6,234 nt of DNA from Microbacteriaceae bacterium (lineage in GTDB: Bacteria > Actinomycetota > Actinomycetes > Actinomycetales > Microbacteriaceae): NCBI GenBank assembly GCA_025463665.1, contig JAODAY010000318.1:1-6234 (forward strand). The letters are read 5' to 3'. Below the pieces are notes generated by a model. That model searched no databases. It had not been told where the DNA came from and worked only from the letters and a program-made list of their open reading frames with translations. The translations under genes and the position numbers were made by a program. Shown here in pieces: positions 1 through 6,010 of the stretch (positions are counted from its first letter, which is position 1; each line of letters begins with the position of its first letter).

Positions 1-497
1 CGGTCCCAGCCGGTCATGATGGGCGGGTTCACCACGCGCCTCGCCCGAAACTCGACGGGCCCCGGCACGCCGATGCCAATGCCCCACACCGTCGACGACT
101 CGCGCAGAATTTCGATGCACTCGGTGACCTCCCCGAGCACTCTCTCCGGCCCCTCCCACACATTCACGCTGCGCTCGAGGTGCCGAAGCGGTGTGCCCGC
201 GAGGTCGCACGCCGCAACGATCAGGCCCGACGCTCCGATGTCTGCCGTGATGACGATTGCCCGCCCGCTGTTGAAGCGGAACCTGCTCGACGGGCGACCG
301 CCCGTCGACTCTCCTCCGCCGATCGGCACGATCAGGCCCACGCCGTGGAGGGAGGCGAGGCGCTGGTTCACGGTGGACCGGGAAAGCCCCGAGATGTCGA
401 TGACATCGGTGCGGTTGAGTTCGCCGTGCGCTCGGAAGAGGGCAAGGACATCCGAGATGTGGGAACTGATCTCTTGTGGTCTCACGTGAAGCTCCAT
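1..497 (-). CDS. ROK-family transcriptional repressor, N-terminal part (runs off left edge)
   Basis: This is a DNA-binding, sugar-sensing regulator of the ROK (repressor, ORF, kinase) family, cut by the window edge after 165 codons. An N-terminal helix-turn-helix lies at about residues 26-55 (LNRTDVIDISGLSRSTVNQ is the core). A short linker with GGESTGGRPSSRF follows, then the start of the actin-like sugar-binding domain: ITADIGASG at 83-91 is the first phosphate-type loop, GIGVPGP at 141-147, and PPIMTGWD at 158-165 is a typical ROK motif. The missing C-terminal half would carry the zinc and sugar sites. Two starts are possible: ATG at 497, which has no clear ribosome site, or GTG at 485, which is preceded by GGAG at a 6-base spacing. 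The gene is divergent from the sugar operon, so it most likely represses that operon and itself, with the imported sugar or a metabolite as inducer. That role is inferred from position and family. Confidence 0.93.
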   Translation of the reverse strand, partial: MELHVRPQEISSHISDVLALFRAHGELNRTDVIDISGLSRSTVNQRLASLHGVGLIVPIGGGESTGGRPSSRFRFNSGRAIVITADIGASGLIVAACDLAGTPLRHLERSVNVWEGPERVLGEVTECIEILRESSTVWGIGIGVPGPVEFRARRVVNPPIMTGWD

Positions 498-516
498 CGC
501 TGACGCCGTTCGAAGG

Positions 517-527
517 TAATCACATTA
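517..527. promoter_or_regulatory. Palindrome TAAT-CAC-ATTA, possible operator
   Basis: A perfect inverted repeat with 4-base arms and a 3-base centre lies about 20 bases upstream of the regulator start. It is close enough to the regulator's start to serve in autoregulation. The arms are short, so chance occurrence is possible. It is reported because it lies in a run of such elements in the divergent gap. Confidence 0.35.
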
Positions 528-532
528 GTCAA

Positions 533-543
533 CCACAAAGTGG
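533..543. promoter_or_regulatory. Palindrome CCAC-AAA-GTGG, possible operator
   Basis: A perfect inverted repeat with 4-base arms and an AAA centre, loosely flanked by AGTC (527-530) and GACT (547-550), which are also complementary. The unit CACAAAGTG on the plus strand resembles CACAAAAGT on the minus strand (548-556) and CAAAAGTG on the plus strand (568-575). A protein half-site may therefore be repeated three times. Confidence 0.4.
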
Positions 544-547
544 CTCG

Positions 548-574
548 ACTTTTGTGTTGCGCAAAATCAAAAGT
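548..574. promoter_or_regulatory. Inverted repeat ACTTTTG-N13-CAAAAGT around TTGCGCAA, likely operator
   Basis: The outer arms (548-554 and 568-574) are perfectly complementary over 7 bases. Between them sits the 8-base palindrome TTGCGCAA (557-564), whose centre is half a base from that of the outer arms. This is the largest symmetric element in the gap and the best candidate for the binding site of the divergent ROK regulator. It is placed to block transcription of the sugar operon. Assignment to this regulator is an inference from position only. Confidence 0.5.
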
Positions 575-619
575 GCTGCTATTTCTTGACTACCGGCACG
601 CAGTGGTGCCCCGATTTTC

Positions 620-624
620 AAGGA
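620..624 (+). promoter_or_regulatory. Ribosome binding site AAGGA deciding the binding-protein start
   Basis: AAGGA precedes a run of four in-frame ATG codons (624, 627, 630, 633). The spacing is 0-2 bases to the first two, 5 to the third and 8 to the fourth. This favours starts at 630 or 633 and argues against the much earlier in-frame GTG at 540, which lies inside the palindrome region. Confidence 0.6.
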
Positions 625-632
625 TGATGATG

Positions 633-1670
633 ATGTTCAGCAAAGACGCAACATGGACCCGAACTCTTCGCGTCGTGGTTCCGCTCGGGGCAGTGGCCCT
701 CGCCCTCACCGCGTGCTCCGGCGGATCACCCTCGAGCGGGGGAGCCGAGGGGAGTGCGAAGACGGCCGCCGTCATCAAGGGCCTCGACAACCCCTTCTTC
801 CAGGCGATGGAGGACGGCATCACCGACACCGCAGACGATGACGGCGTCGACGTCACCATCCAGGCCGCAGCCGACATCGGCGACACGACCGGCCAGGCCG
901 ACAAGCTCACCGCCCTCGCCGGGCAGGACTTCGGCTGCTTCATCGTCAACCCGATCAGCGGCACCAACCTCGTGCAATCGCTCAGCCAGGTGTCGTCGGC
1001 CGGCAAGCCGATCGTCAACATCGACAGCCCGGTCGACGCGGAGGCCGCCAAGACTGCGAACATCGACATCGCCACCTACATCGGCACCGACAACGGTGCG
1101 GCTGGCGGCAAGGCGGGCGACTTCGTGGCCGAGCAGGTCGGAAGCGGCGAGGTCGCCATCATCGGCGGCATCGCGGGAGACGTCACGAGCGCCGCGCGAG
1201 TCGACGGTTTCAAGGAGGCAGTCGACGGCAAGCTCGACGTCATCCAGGAGACGGCCGCCGACTGGAAGCGCGAGCTCGCCCTCACCGCCGCGACCGACAT
1301 CATCGCAGCCAACCCCGACGTCAAGGCCTTCTTCGCCGCCAACGACGACATGGGCCTCGGCATCGTCAAGGCGATCGAGAACGCCGGCCTCACCGGATCC
1401 ATCGTGGTCGTGAGCGTCGACGGCAATAAGGACGCCCTCGAGTCCGTGGCTGACGGCGGCCTCACCGCGACCGTCGCCCAGTACCCGTACGCGATCGGCA
1501 CGCTCGGCCTGCAGGCCTGCGAGGTGCTCGCCGGCGGCGACGAGGTTCCCGAGACCATCGAGTCGCCGACCGCGCTCGTGACAGCGGATGTCGCGGCCGA
1601 TGCGATCGCGAAGTTCCCGCAGCCGTTCGAGGACTTCGAGAACCCGCTCACCGAGCTCCTGTCGAAATAA
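633..1670 (+). CDS. Sugar ABC transporter substrate-binding lipoprotein (RbsB/FrcB-like)
   Basis: This is the extracytoplasmic receptor of the importer and binds the sugar outside the membrane. Counting from the ATG at 633 it has 345 residues, normal for the family. It opens with a lipoprotein signal: positive residues up to R13, a hydrophobic stretch VVVPLGAVALALTA, and lipobox LTAC with the lipidated Cys at 28. A Ser/Gly-rich tether follows, then a type I periplasmic-binding-protein fold (Peripla_BP_4). Positions matching the ribose-binding sites are visible: NPFF at 53-56, NPIS at 106, D131 in NIDSP, R189, N237 in AANDD, D263 in VSVDGN, and Q283 in VAQYP. The residue after D131 is Ser where RbsB has Arg, so ribose itself is not the obvious ligand. 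It is the first gene of the operon, 14 bases before the permease. Membership of the sugar-binding family is certain; the ligand is not known. Confidence 0.93.
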   Translation: MFSKDATWTRTLRVVVPLGAVALALTACSGGSPSSGGAEGSAKTAAVIKGLDNPFFQAMEDGITDTADDDGVDVTIQAAADIGDTTGQADKLTALAGQDFGCFIVNPISGTNLVQSLSQVSSAGKPIVNIDSPVDAEAAKTANIDIATYIGTDNGAAGGKAGDFVAEQVGSGEVAIIGGIAGDVTSAARVDGFKEAVDGKLDVIQETAADWKRELALTAATDIIAANPDVKAFFAANDDMGLGIVKAIENAGLTGSIVVVSVDGNKDALESVADGGLTATVAQYPYAIGTLGLQACEVLAGGDEVPETIESPTALVTADVAADAIAKFPQPFEDFENPLTELLSK

Positions 1671-1684
1671 GGCGGTAGCGACTC

Positions 1685-2665
1685 ATGTCAACACTCGTGA
1701 CCGAGCGGCCCCGCACCGCTCAGAACCTCATCAGTCAAACGCGTCAGGTGAGCTTCTGGGCGGAGCACGCGGCGCCGATCGGGCTGGTCGTGCTCGTCAT
1801 CGTCTTCTCGATTCTCAGCCCCAGCTTTCTCACCTTCGGCAACATCCGGGCGATGCTCATCGCGGCGGCCATACTCGTGATCCTCGCCGTTGCGCAGGCG
1901 TTCGTCATCACCACCGGCGGAATCGACCTCTCCATCTCGGCCACCATGACGGTCGGGGCGGTTGGATTCGGTATCGCGTGGCAAGCCGGACTGGGGTTCG
2001 TGGCATCCGCGATCATTGCAATCCTCTCGGCGATGGTCATCGGGGTCATCAACGGGCTCCTCATCGCCAAAGGCAGAGTCACTGACTTCATCGTGACGCT
2101 GGGCACCCTGTCGGTGGCCACGGGGCTCGCGCTCATCATCTCCGACGGCAAGCCGATCTCGGTCAACAGCCCCGAGCTGCTGCGCCTCACCTCCGGTTCC
2201 ATCGGCATCTTCGGCTACCCGATCATCCTCGCCGCCATCGTCGGGGTGATCGCCTGGTTCGTCATGTTCCGCACCCGTTTCGGCCTGCACGTGCAGGCGG
2301 TCGGGGGGAGCGAGGAGAGCGCCGTCGCCAACGGCGTCAGCGCCGTCACGGTGCGGATCGCGGTCTACCTGATCTCGGCCGGCCTCGCCGGCCTCGCCGC
2401 TCTGCTCCTCGTGGCCAGGGTCGGCGCCGCCGAACCCGCGATCAACACCGCGTTCCTGCTCAACGCCATCGCCGCGGTCGTTCTCGGCGGGGTCAGCCTG
2501 ACCGGAGGCAAGGCGAAAATCGTCGGCCCGATCATCGGCGCACTCCTGCTCACGGCCCTCACCAACGGGCTCACGCTCCTCGGAGTCTCCCAGTTCTACC
2601 AGCCGCTCGCCGTCGGGCTCGTCGTCGTCCTGGCCGCGCTACTCACGAGGTACCAGAAGAAATGA
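1685..2665 (+). CDS. Sugar ABC transporter permease (RbsC/FrcC-like)
   Basis: This is the membrane channel of the CUT2-type importer, 326 residues. After a roughly 28-residue cytoplasmic N-terminus it is almost entirely hydrophobic, with about 8-10 membrane segments (for example 31-50, 56-77, 104-127, 138-152, 177-195, 225-244, 255-271, 279-299 and 305-320). Family hallmarks are ITTGGIDLSIS at 75-85, the cytoplasmic coupling loop HVQAVGGSEESAVANGV at 202-218 that contacts the ATPase, and VVLGGVSLTGG at 265-275. The ATG at 1685 is preceded by AAGGCGG (1669-1675) at about 9 bases. The stop codon overlaps the ATPase start by 4 bases (ATGA), implying translational coupling. Only one permease gene is present, so the channel is presumably a homodimer, as is usual in this class. 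Confidence 0.95.
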   Translation: MSTLVTERPRTAQNLISQTRQVSFWAEHAAPIGLVVLVIVFSILSPSFLTFGNIRAMLIAAAILVILAVAQAFVITTGGIDLSISATMTVGAVGFGIAWQAGLGFVASAIIAILSAMVIGVINGLLIAKGRVTDFIVTLGTLSVATGLALIISDGKPISVNSPELLRLTSGSIGIFGYPIILAAIVGVIAWFVMFRTRFGLHVQAVGGSEESAVANGVSAVTVRIAVYLISAGLAGLAALLLVARVGAAEPAINTAFLLNAIAAVVLGGVSLTGGKAKIVGPIIGALLLTALTNGLTLLGVSQFYQPLAVGLVVVLAALLTRYQKK

Positions 2666-3447
2666 CCGACACCATGACTCAATCAGTCGACTCCTCGACA
2701 GACCCCGACGTGCTGCTCTCCGCGACGAACATCAAGAAGTCGTTCGGCGGGGTGCACGCGCTCAAGGGCGCCTCACTCACGCTGCGGCGCGGCGAGATCA
2801 CCGCCCTCATCGGCGACAACGGCGCGGGCAAGTCCACAATGGTGCGGTGCCTGTCGGGCATCCACCCGCCGGACTCCGGAACCATCACCCTCGATGGCGA
2901 GGTCGTCTCGTTCGGCACCCCGAAGGAGGCGCAGAAAAGCGGCATCGAGACAGTGCAGCAGAACCTCGCCCTTGTCGAGGAACTCGCGGTCTGGCAGAAC
3001 TTCTTCCTCGGCCGCGAGCTCACCCAGGGCTTCGGCCCGTTCCGAACGCTCAACCGCAAGCTCATGAAGGCCACCGCACAGGAACTCATCACCGACCTCG
3101 CGGTCAACGTGCCGCCGGTGACGAGCAAGGTGCGCCGGCTCTCCGGCGGCCAGCGGCAGGCGCTCGCGATCGCACGAGCGGCCGGGTGGGGCGGCAAGAT
3201 CGTCATCATGGACGAGCCGACCGCGGCGCTCGGCGTGCAGGAGACCGCGAAGGTGGAGCAGACCATCCGCACCCTGCGCGACGCGGGCGTGTCCGTGCTC
3301 CTCATCAGCCACAACTTCGACCAGGTCATGCGTCTCTCCGACCACGTCTGGGTGTTCCGCGCCGGTCTCGCCGTCGCCGGCCGGCGCACGGCGGAGACCT
3401 CGGGCGAGGAGCTCGTCGCCCTCATCACCGGTGCGAAGGAGGCATGA
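2662..3447 (+). CDS. Sugar ABC transporter ATP-binding protein, single domain (FrcA-like)
   Basis: This ATPase drives sugar import from the cytoplasmic side. All ABC motifs are intact: Walker A GDNGAGKST (51-59), Q-loop within VQQN (98-101), signature LSGGQ (160-164), Walker B IVIMDE (180-185), D-loop AALG (188-191), and switch His217 in LLISHN. At 261 residues it has one nucleotide-binding domain. RbsA, XylG and AraG carry two fused domains of about 500 residues, so this subunit is of the FrcA kind and should act as a homodimer. It starts in a 4-base ATGA overlap with the permease. Its own stop overlaps the first epimerase start, and the ribosome site of that next gene lies inside its last codons. 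Confidence 0.95.
   Translation: MTDTMTQSVDSSTDPDVLLSATNIKKSFGGVHALKGASLTLRRGEITALIGDNGAGKSTMVRCLSGIHPPDSGTITLDGEVVSFGTPKEAQKSGIETVQQNLALVEELAVWQNFFLGRELTQGFGPFRTLNRKLMKATAQELITDLAVNVPPVTSKVRRLSGGQRQALAIARAAGWGGKIVIMDEPTAALGVQETAKVEQTIRTLRDAGVSVLLISHNFDQVMRLSDHVWVFRAGLAVAGRRTAETSGEELVALITGAKEA
3435..3442 (+). promoter_or_regulatory. Strong ribosome binding site GAAGGAGG for the first epimerase
   Basis: GAAGGAGG sits within the last codons of the ATPase gene. Two adjacent in-frame ATGs follow at 3444 and 3447, with 1 and 4 bases of spacing. The second has the more workable spacing. Either way the start overlaps or abuts the ATPase stop, giving tight coupling. Confidence 0.65.
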
Positions 3448-4352
3448 TGCCTCGTTCGGGCGAGAGCGGGGTGGTCCCCAACCGCCTCGGTGTGCACGCG
3501 GGCGTGTGGGTCGGCGACTGGTCGCCAGGGTCCGCTCGATACGCGATCGAGTCGAGCGCCGAGATCGGGTACGACCTCATCGAGATCCCGGCCGTCGATC
3601 CGCGCGAGGTCGACGTGGCCCGCACGGTGCGGCTGCTCGACTCCTCCGGCATCGATGCGGTCGTCTCGCTCGCTCTCGGGGCAGACACCGACATCAATAC
3701 CGAGGATGCCGCGACCTCGGCGCGCGGTGAGGCGCTGCTCGGCAGCGCCGTCGACTTCGCCCGCGACATCGGGGCCACCTACGTCGGCGGCGTGACCTAC
3801 TCGGCCATGGTCAAGTACACCCACCGGGCGACCGCGGCGTCGCGCGAGAACTCGCTCGCCGTGCTGCGCCGCGTCGCCCGGAAGGCAGGCGAATCCGGCA
3901 TCTCGATCGGCATCGAATACGTCAACCGCTACGAGAGCAACCTCCTCAACACCGCCGCGCAGACCGCGCTCTTCATCGCCGAACTCGGCGCCGGGAACGT
4001 GGTGCTGCACCTCGATACCTTCCACGCCAACAGCGAGGAGACGAACCTCGCCTCCGCGGTCCGCGACGCGGGAAGCCGGCTCGGCTACATCCACGCGAGC
4101 GAGAGCCACCGCGGTCTGCTCGGAACCGGCATCCTGGACTTCGCCGGGTTGTTCCGCCAGTTGGCCGAGTCCGACTACCGCGGGCCGATCACCTTCGAGT
4201 CCTTTTCCGGCGCCGTTCACCCGGCGACCACCGTCGGAACCATCGGCATCTGGCGCGACCCGTGGACGGACCCCGCACTCGCCGCCCGCGAGGCGCACGC
4301 CTTCCTCACGGCCCAGCTCGCCGCCGCAACCCAATCCATCGACGCGGCGTAG
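3447..4352 (+). CDS. Sugar epimerase/isomerase, D-tagatose 3-epimerase family (first copy)
   Basis: This is a cytoplasmic TIM-barrel enzyme of the AP-endonuclease-2 fold, expected to epimerise or isomerise a free ketose. It has 301 residues from ATG 3447, or 302 from ATG 3444. Compared with Pseudomonas cichorii D-tagatose 3-epimerase (from memory), the metal and catalytic residues are present: E157 (GIEYVNRYE), D190 and H193 (LDTFH), H216 (YIHASE), R222 and E251 (TFESF). NRYE also keeps the second substrate Glu, E163. Pocket residues differ: M121 stands where that enzyme has Trp113, and H17 where it has Phe7. Relative to its downstream paralog it carries about eight extra N-terminal residues, so a GTG start at 3471 is conceivable but has a poorer ribosome site. 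It lies between the transporter and a second epimerase, which points to catabolism of the imported sugar. The substrate is unknown. Confidence 0.9.
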   Translation: MPRSGESGVVPNRLGVHAGVWVGDWSPGSARYAIESSAEIGYDLIEIPAVDPREVDVARTVRLLDSSGIDAVVSLALGADTDINTEDAATSARGEALLGSAVDFARDIGATYVGGVTYSAMVKYTHRATAASRENSLAVLRRVARKAGESGISIGIEYVNRYESNLLNTAAQTALFIAELGAGNVVLHLDTFHANSEETNLASAVRDAGSRLGYIHASESHRGLLGTGILDFAGLFRQLAESDYRGPITFESFSGAVHPATTVGTIGIWRDPWTDPALAAREAHAFLTAQLAAATQSIDAA

Positions 4353-4392
4353 CCCGTCACCCACTCAGTTCGTCCCACAAGTAAGGAAAACC

Positions 4393-5268
4393 ATGCCTGT
4401 CAACAAGCTCGGAGTGCACGCCCTCGTCTTCGCGGGCGGAACCACCCCGGCCGAGGTCGATTACATCATCGGCGAGACGGAGAAGTCCGGCTACGACCTC
4501 GTCGAATTCTCCCTGCACGACTCGCCGCAACTCGACGTCGCCGCCGCCCGCGCGTCACTCGAAGCGGCAGGCCTCGGAGTCGTCACCTCCCGCGGGCTGT
4601 CGTTCACCGCAGACGTGTCGAGCGACGACTCGGCCATTGTTGCTCGCGGCGCGACGCTGCTGCACGACTCACTCGCGATCACCGAGCAACTGGGCGGCAC
4701 CCACTTCACGGGCGCGCTCTACAGTGCGCTCGGCAAGTACATGCGGCCGCTCTCGACCGCGGGGCGCGCGAACGTCGTCACCGTGTTGAAGGAACTCGCC
4801 ACGGAGGCCGCGGGCAAGGGCATGACGCTCGGCCTCGAAATCTGCAACCGCTACGAGACGAACGTCATCAACACCGCGGCCGACGCCCTGCGCCTGGCCG
4901 ACGACATCGGCGAAGACAACGTTCTCATCCACCTCGACAGCTACCACATGAACATTGAGGAGGACGACTTCGTCCGCCCGGTGAAGCTCGTGGGCGATCG
5001 GCTGGGCTACGTGCACATCGGCGAGAACCACCGCGGTTACCTCGGCAGCGGTCACATCGACTTCGCGTCGTTCTTCCACGCGCTCGCCGACATTTCGTAC
5101 ACCGGCCCGATCACGTTCGAATCGTTTTCCTCCGCCGTGGTCTCGCCCACCCTGTCGAACGACCTCGCGATCTGGCGCAACCTCTGGAACGACGGCCCCG
5201 AGCTCGCGACGCACGCGCACGAGTACATGGTCAACATCATCGACGGGTCCTCGCGTGTCTACTCCTGA
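4393..5268 (+). CDS. Sugar epimerase/isomerase, D-tagatose 3-epimerase family (second copy)
   Basis: This is a second TIM-barrel epimerase, 291 residues, paralogous to the preceding gene. Catalytic and metal residues are E149 (GLEICNRYE), D182 and H185 (LDSYHMNIEE), H208 (YVHIGENHR), R214 and E243 (TFESF). The main four are each exactly three less than E152, D185, H211 and E246 of P. cichorii D-tagatose 3-epimerase, recalled from memory. LDSYHMNIEE is closer to that enzyme (LDTFHMNIEE) than the first copy is. L113 replaces the pocket Trp113. The ATG is preceded by AAGGA (4383-4387) at 5 bases. A 40-base gap with no hairpin separates it from the first copy, so it has its own ribosome site within the same transcript. 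Expected reaction: C3 epimerisation of a ketose, or a related isomerisation. The exact sugar cannot be read from sequence. Confidence 0.92.
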   Translation: MPVNKLGVHALVFAGGTTPAEVDYIIGETEKSGYDLVEFSLHDSPQLDVAAARASLEAAGLGVVTSRGLSFTADVSSDDSAIVARGATLLHDSLAITEQLGGTHFTGALYSALGKYMRPLSTAGRANVVTVLKELATEAAGKGMTLGLEICNRYETNVINTAADALRLADDIGEDNVLIHLDSYHMNIEEDDFVRPVKLVGDRLGYVHIGENHRGYLGSGHIDFASFFHALADISYTGPITFESFSSAVVSPTLSNDLAIWRNLWNDGPELATHAHEYMVNIIDGSSRVYS

Positions 5269-6010
5269 TCCCGCAATCGTCGCGGCCGGTGCATCCGTCG
5301 CCCTGGACGATCTCGCCCGTCGCGCCATCGCGCTGATTCCACGGCAGGGCCGCGTCATCCTCGGCATCGCCGGCAGCCCGGGGGCGGGCAAGACGACGCT
5401 CGCCATCGGCCTCGCCCGGCGCGTCAACGAGATGCTCGCCGAGATCGAGGGGGCGGATGCCGCGGCCGTTCACCTGCCGATGGACGGCTACCACCTCGCC
5501 AACTCCACCCTGACGCGGCTCGGCATCCGCGATCGCAAGGGCGCCATCGACACCTTCGACGGGTGGGGGTTCCTATCGTTGCTGCGTCGCCTCGTGGTCG
5601 AGACCGACCACACGGTGTACGCGCCGAGCTTCGACCGCACCGTCGACGAGGGCATCGCGGGCGAGATCGCGGTGACGCCGGGCGTGCGACTCGTCGTCGT
5701 GGAGGGCAACTACCTGCTCGCCGACGTCGAACCGTGGGCGCAGATCGCGGAGGTGCTCGCCGAGTCCTGGTTCTGCGAGACCTCCGAGGCGGAGCGGCTG
5801 CGCCGACTCGTCGACCGCCACACCCGTCACGGGCGCAGTGCGCGGGCCGCCGAGGAATGGGCGACCTCGGTCGACGGGGCGAACGCGTTGCTGATCGAGG
5901 GGACGCGCACCCGGGCGGATCTCGTCGTCTCGGGCGAGGGCGCCGGTCACTCGCCGGCGTTCGCCAGTTCGCCTCCCGCGCCTTCGAGCGAGCAGTCGGG
6001 CCCGGGGTAG
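5255..6010 (+). CDS. P-loop sugar/nucleoside-type kinase (FrcK-like)
   Basis: This is a cytoplasmic kinase of the pantothenate kinase/uridine kinase-like group usually annotated 'nucleoside/nucleotide kinase family'. In this setting it probably phosphorylates the sugar released by the epimerases. Motifs in order: Walker A GSPGAGKTT (40-48), PMDGYH (75-80), RKGAIDTFDGW (94-104), PSFDR (124-128), VVVEGNYLL (147-155), Arg-rich lid RLRRLVDRHTRHGRS (181-195), and the closing VDGAN/RTRADLVVS block (206-226). It starts with GTG at 5255, overlapping the epimerase by 14 bases, with only a weak ribosome site, so translation is probably coupled. The conserved domain ends near residue 226. The last 25 residues are Ser/Pro/Ala-rich, mostly read through the opposite strand of the DUF1918 gene, and look unfolded. 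Family confidence is high; sugar specificity is inferred from the neighbours. Confidence 0.88.
   Translation: MSTPDPAIVAAGASVALDDLARRAIALIPRQGRVILGIAGSPGAGKTTLAIGLARRVNEMLAEIEGADAAAVHLPMDGYHLANSTLTRLGIRDRKGAIDTFDGWGFLSLLRRLVVETDHTVYAPSFDRTVDEGIAGEIAVTPGVRLVVVEGNYLLADVEPWAQIAEVLAESWFCETSEAERLRRLVDRHTRHGRSARAAEEWATSVDGANALLIEGTRTRADLVVSGEGAGHSPAFASSPPAPSSEQSGPG
5941..5959. terminator. GC hairpin at the DUF1918 stop codon, possible terminator
   Basis: CGCCGG (5941-5946) and CCGGCG (5954-5959) form a perfect 6-base stem. The 7-base loop contains the DUF1918 stop codon. Outer G-U and G-C pairs (5938-5940 with 5960-5962) may extend it. There is no T-run on either strand. A role in ending DUF1918 transcription is possible but weakly supported. 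Such stems are also common by chance in DNA this rich in G and C. Confidence 0.25.

Larger units (their letters stand above)
498..632. promoter_or_regulatory. Divergent control region between ROK regulator and sugar operon
   Basis: This non-coding gap separates two divergent start codons and must hold both promoters. It is visibly richer in A/T than the flanking genes and carries a cluster of short inverted repeats (listed separately) between about 517 and 574. No strong sigma-70 promoter could be read. TTGCGC (557-562) and TATTTC (580-585), 17 bases apart, are a weak candidate for the plus strand. A good-looking TTGACT (586-591) has no fitting -10 box downstream. No convincing pair was found for the minus strand. 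If the weak plus-strand pair is real, the palindrome at 548-574 covers its -35 box, which would suit repression by the ROK protein. Confidence 0.7.

Noticed and set aside
16..489. Plus-strand open frame at the left edge
   Set aside because: The minus strand here clearly encodes the ROK helix-turn-helix and GVPGP/PPIMTGWD motifs. The plus frame is Arg/Ser/Pro-rich noise.
586..591. TTGACT as a -35 promoter box for the operon
   Set aside because: The 16-18 bases downstream lead to a G/C-rich stretch (CCCCGA) with no -10-like hexamer, so it cannot be called a promoter by itself.
540..632. N-terminal extension of the binding protein from GTG 540
   Set aside because: It would put 31 extra residues before a proper lipoprotein signal, lies in the palindrome-rich control region, and has no ribosome site. 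AAGGA before the ATG run fits a later start.
2679..4364. Very long (561-codon) open frame on the minus strand opposite the ATPase and first epimerase
   Set aside because: The plus strand here encodes proteins with full family motifs and coupled starts. The antisense frame has no recognisable domain and is what GC-rich third-position bias produces.
4353..4392. Possible internal terminator or attenuator between the two epimerases
   Set aside because: No inverted repeat or T-run is visible in this 40-base gap. It holds only a ribosome site for the second epimerase.
4669..5427. Long (252-codon) minus-strand frame opposite the second epimerase and kinase
   Set aside because: It is Val/Arg/Glu/Asp-rich without motifs and lies opposite two well-supported genes. 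It is an antisense shadow.
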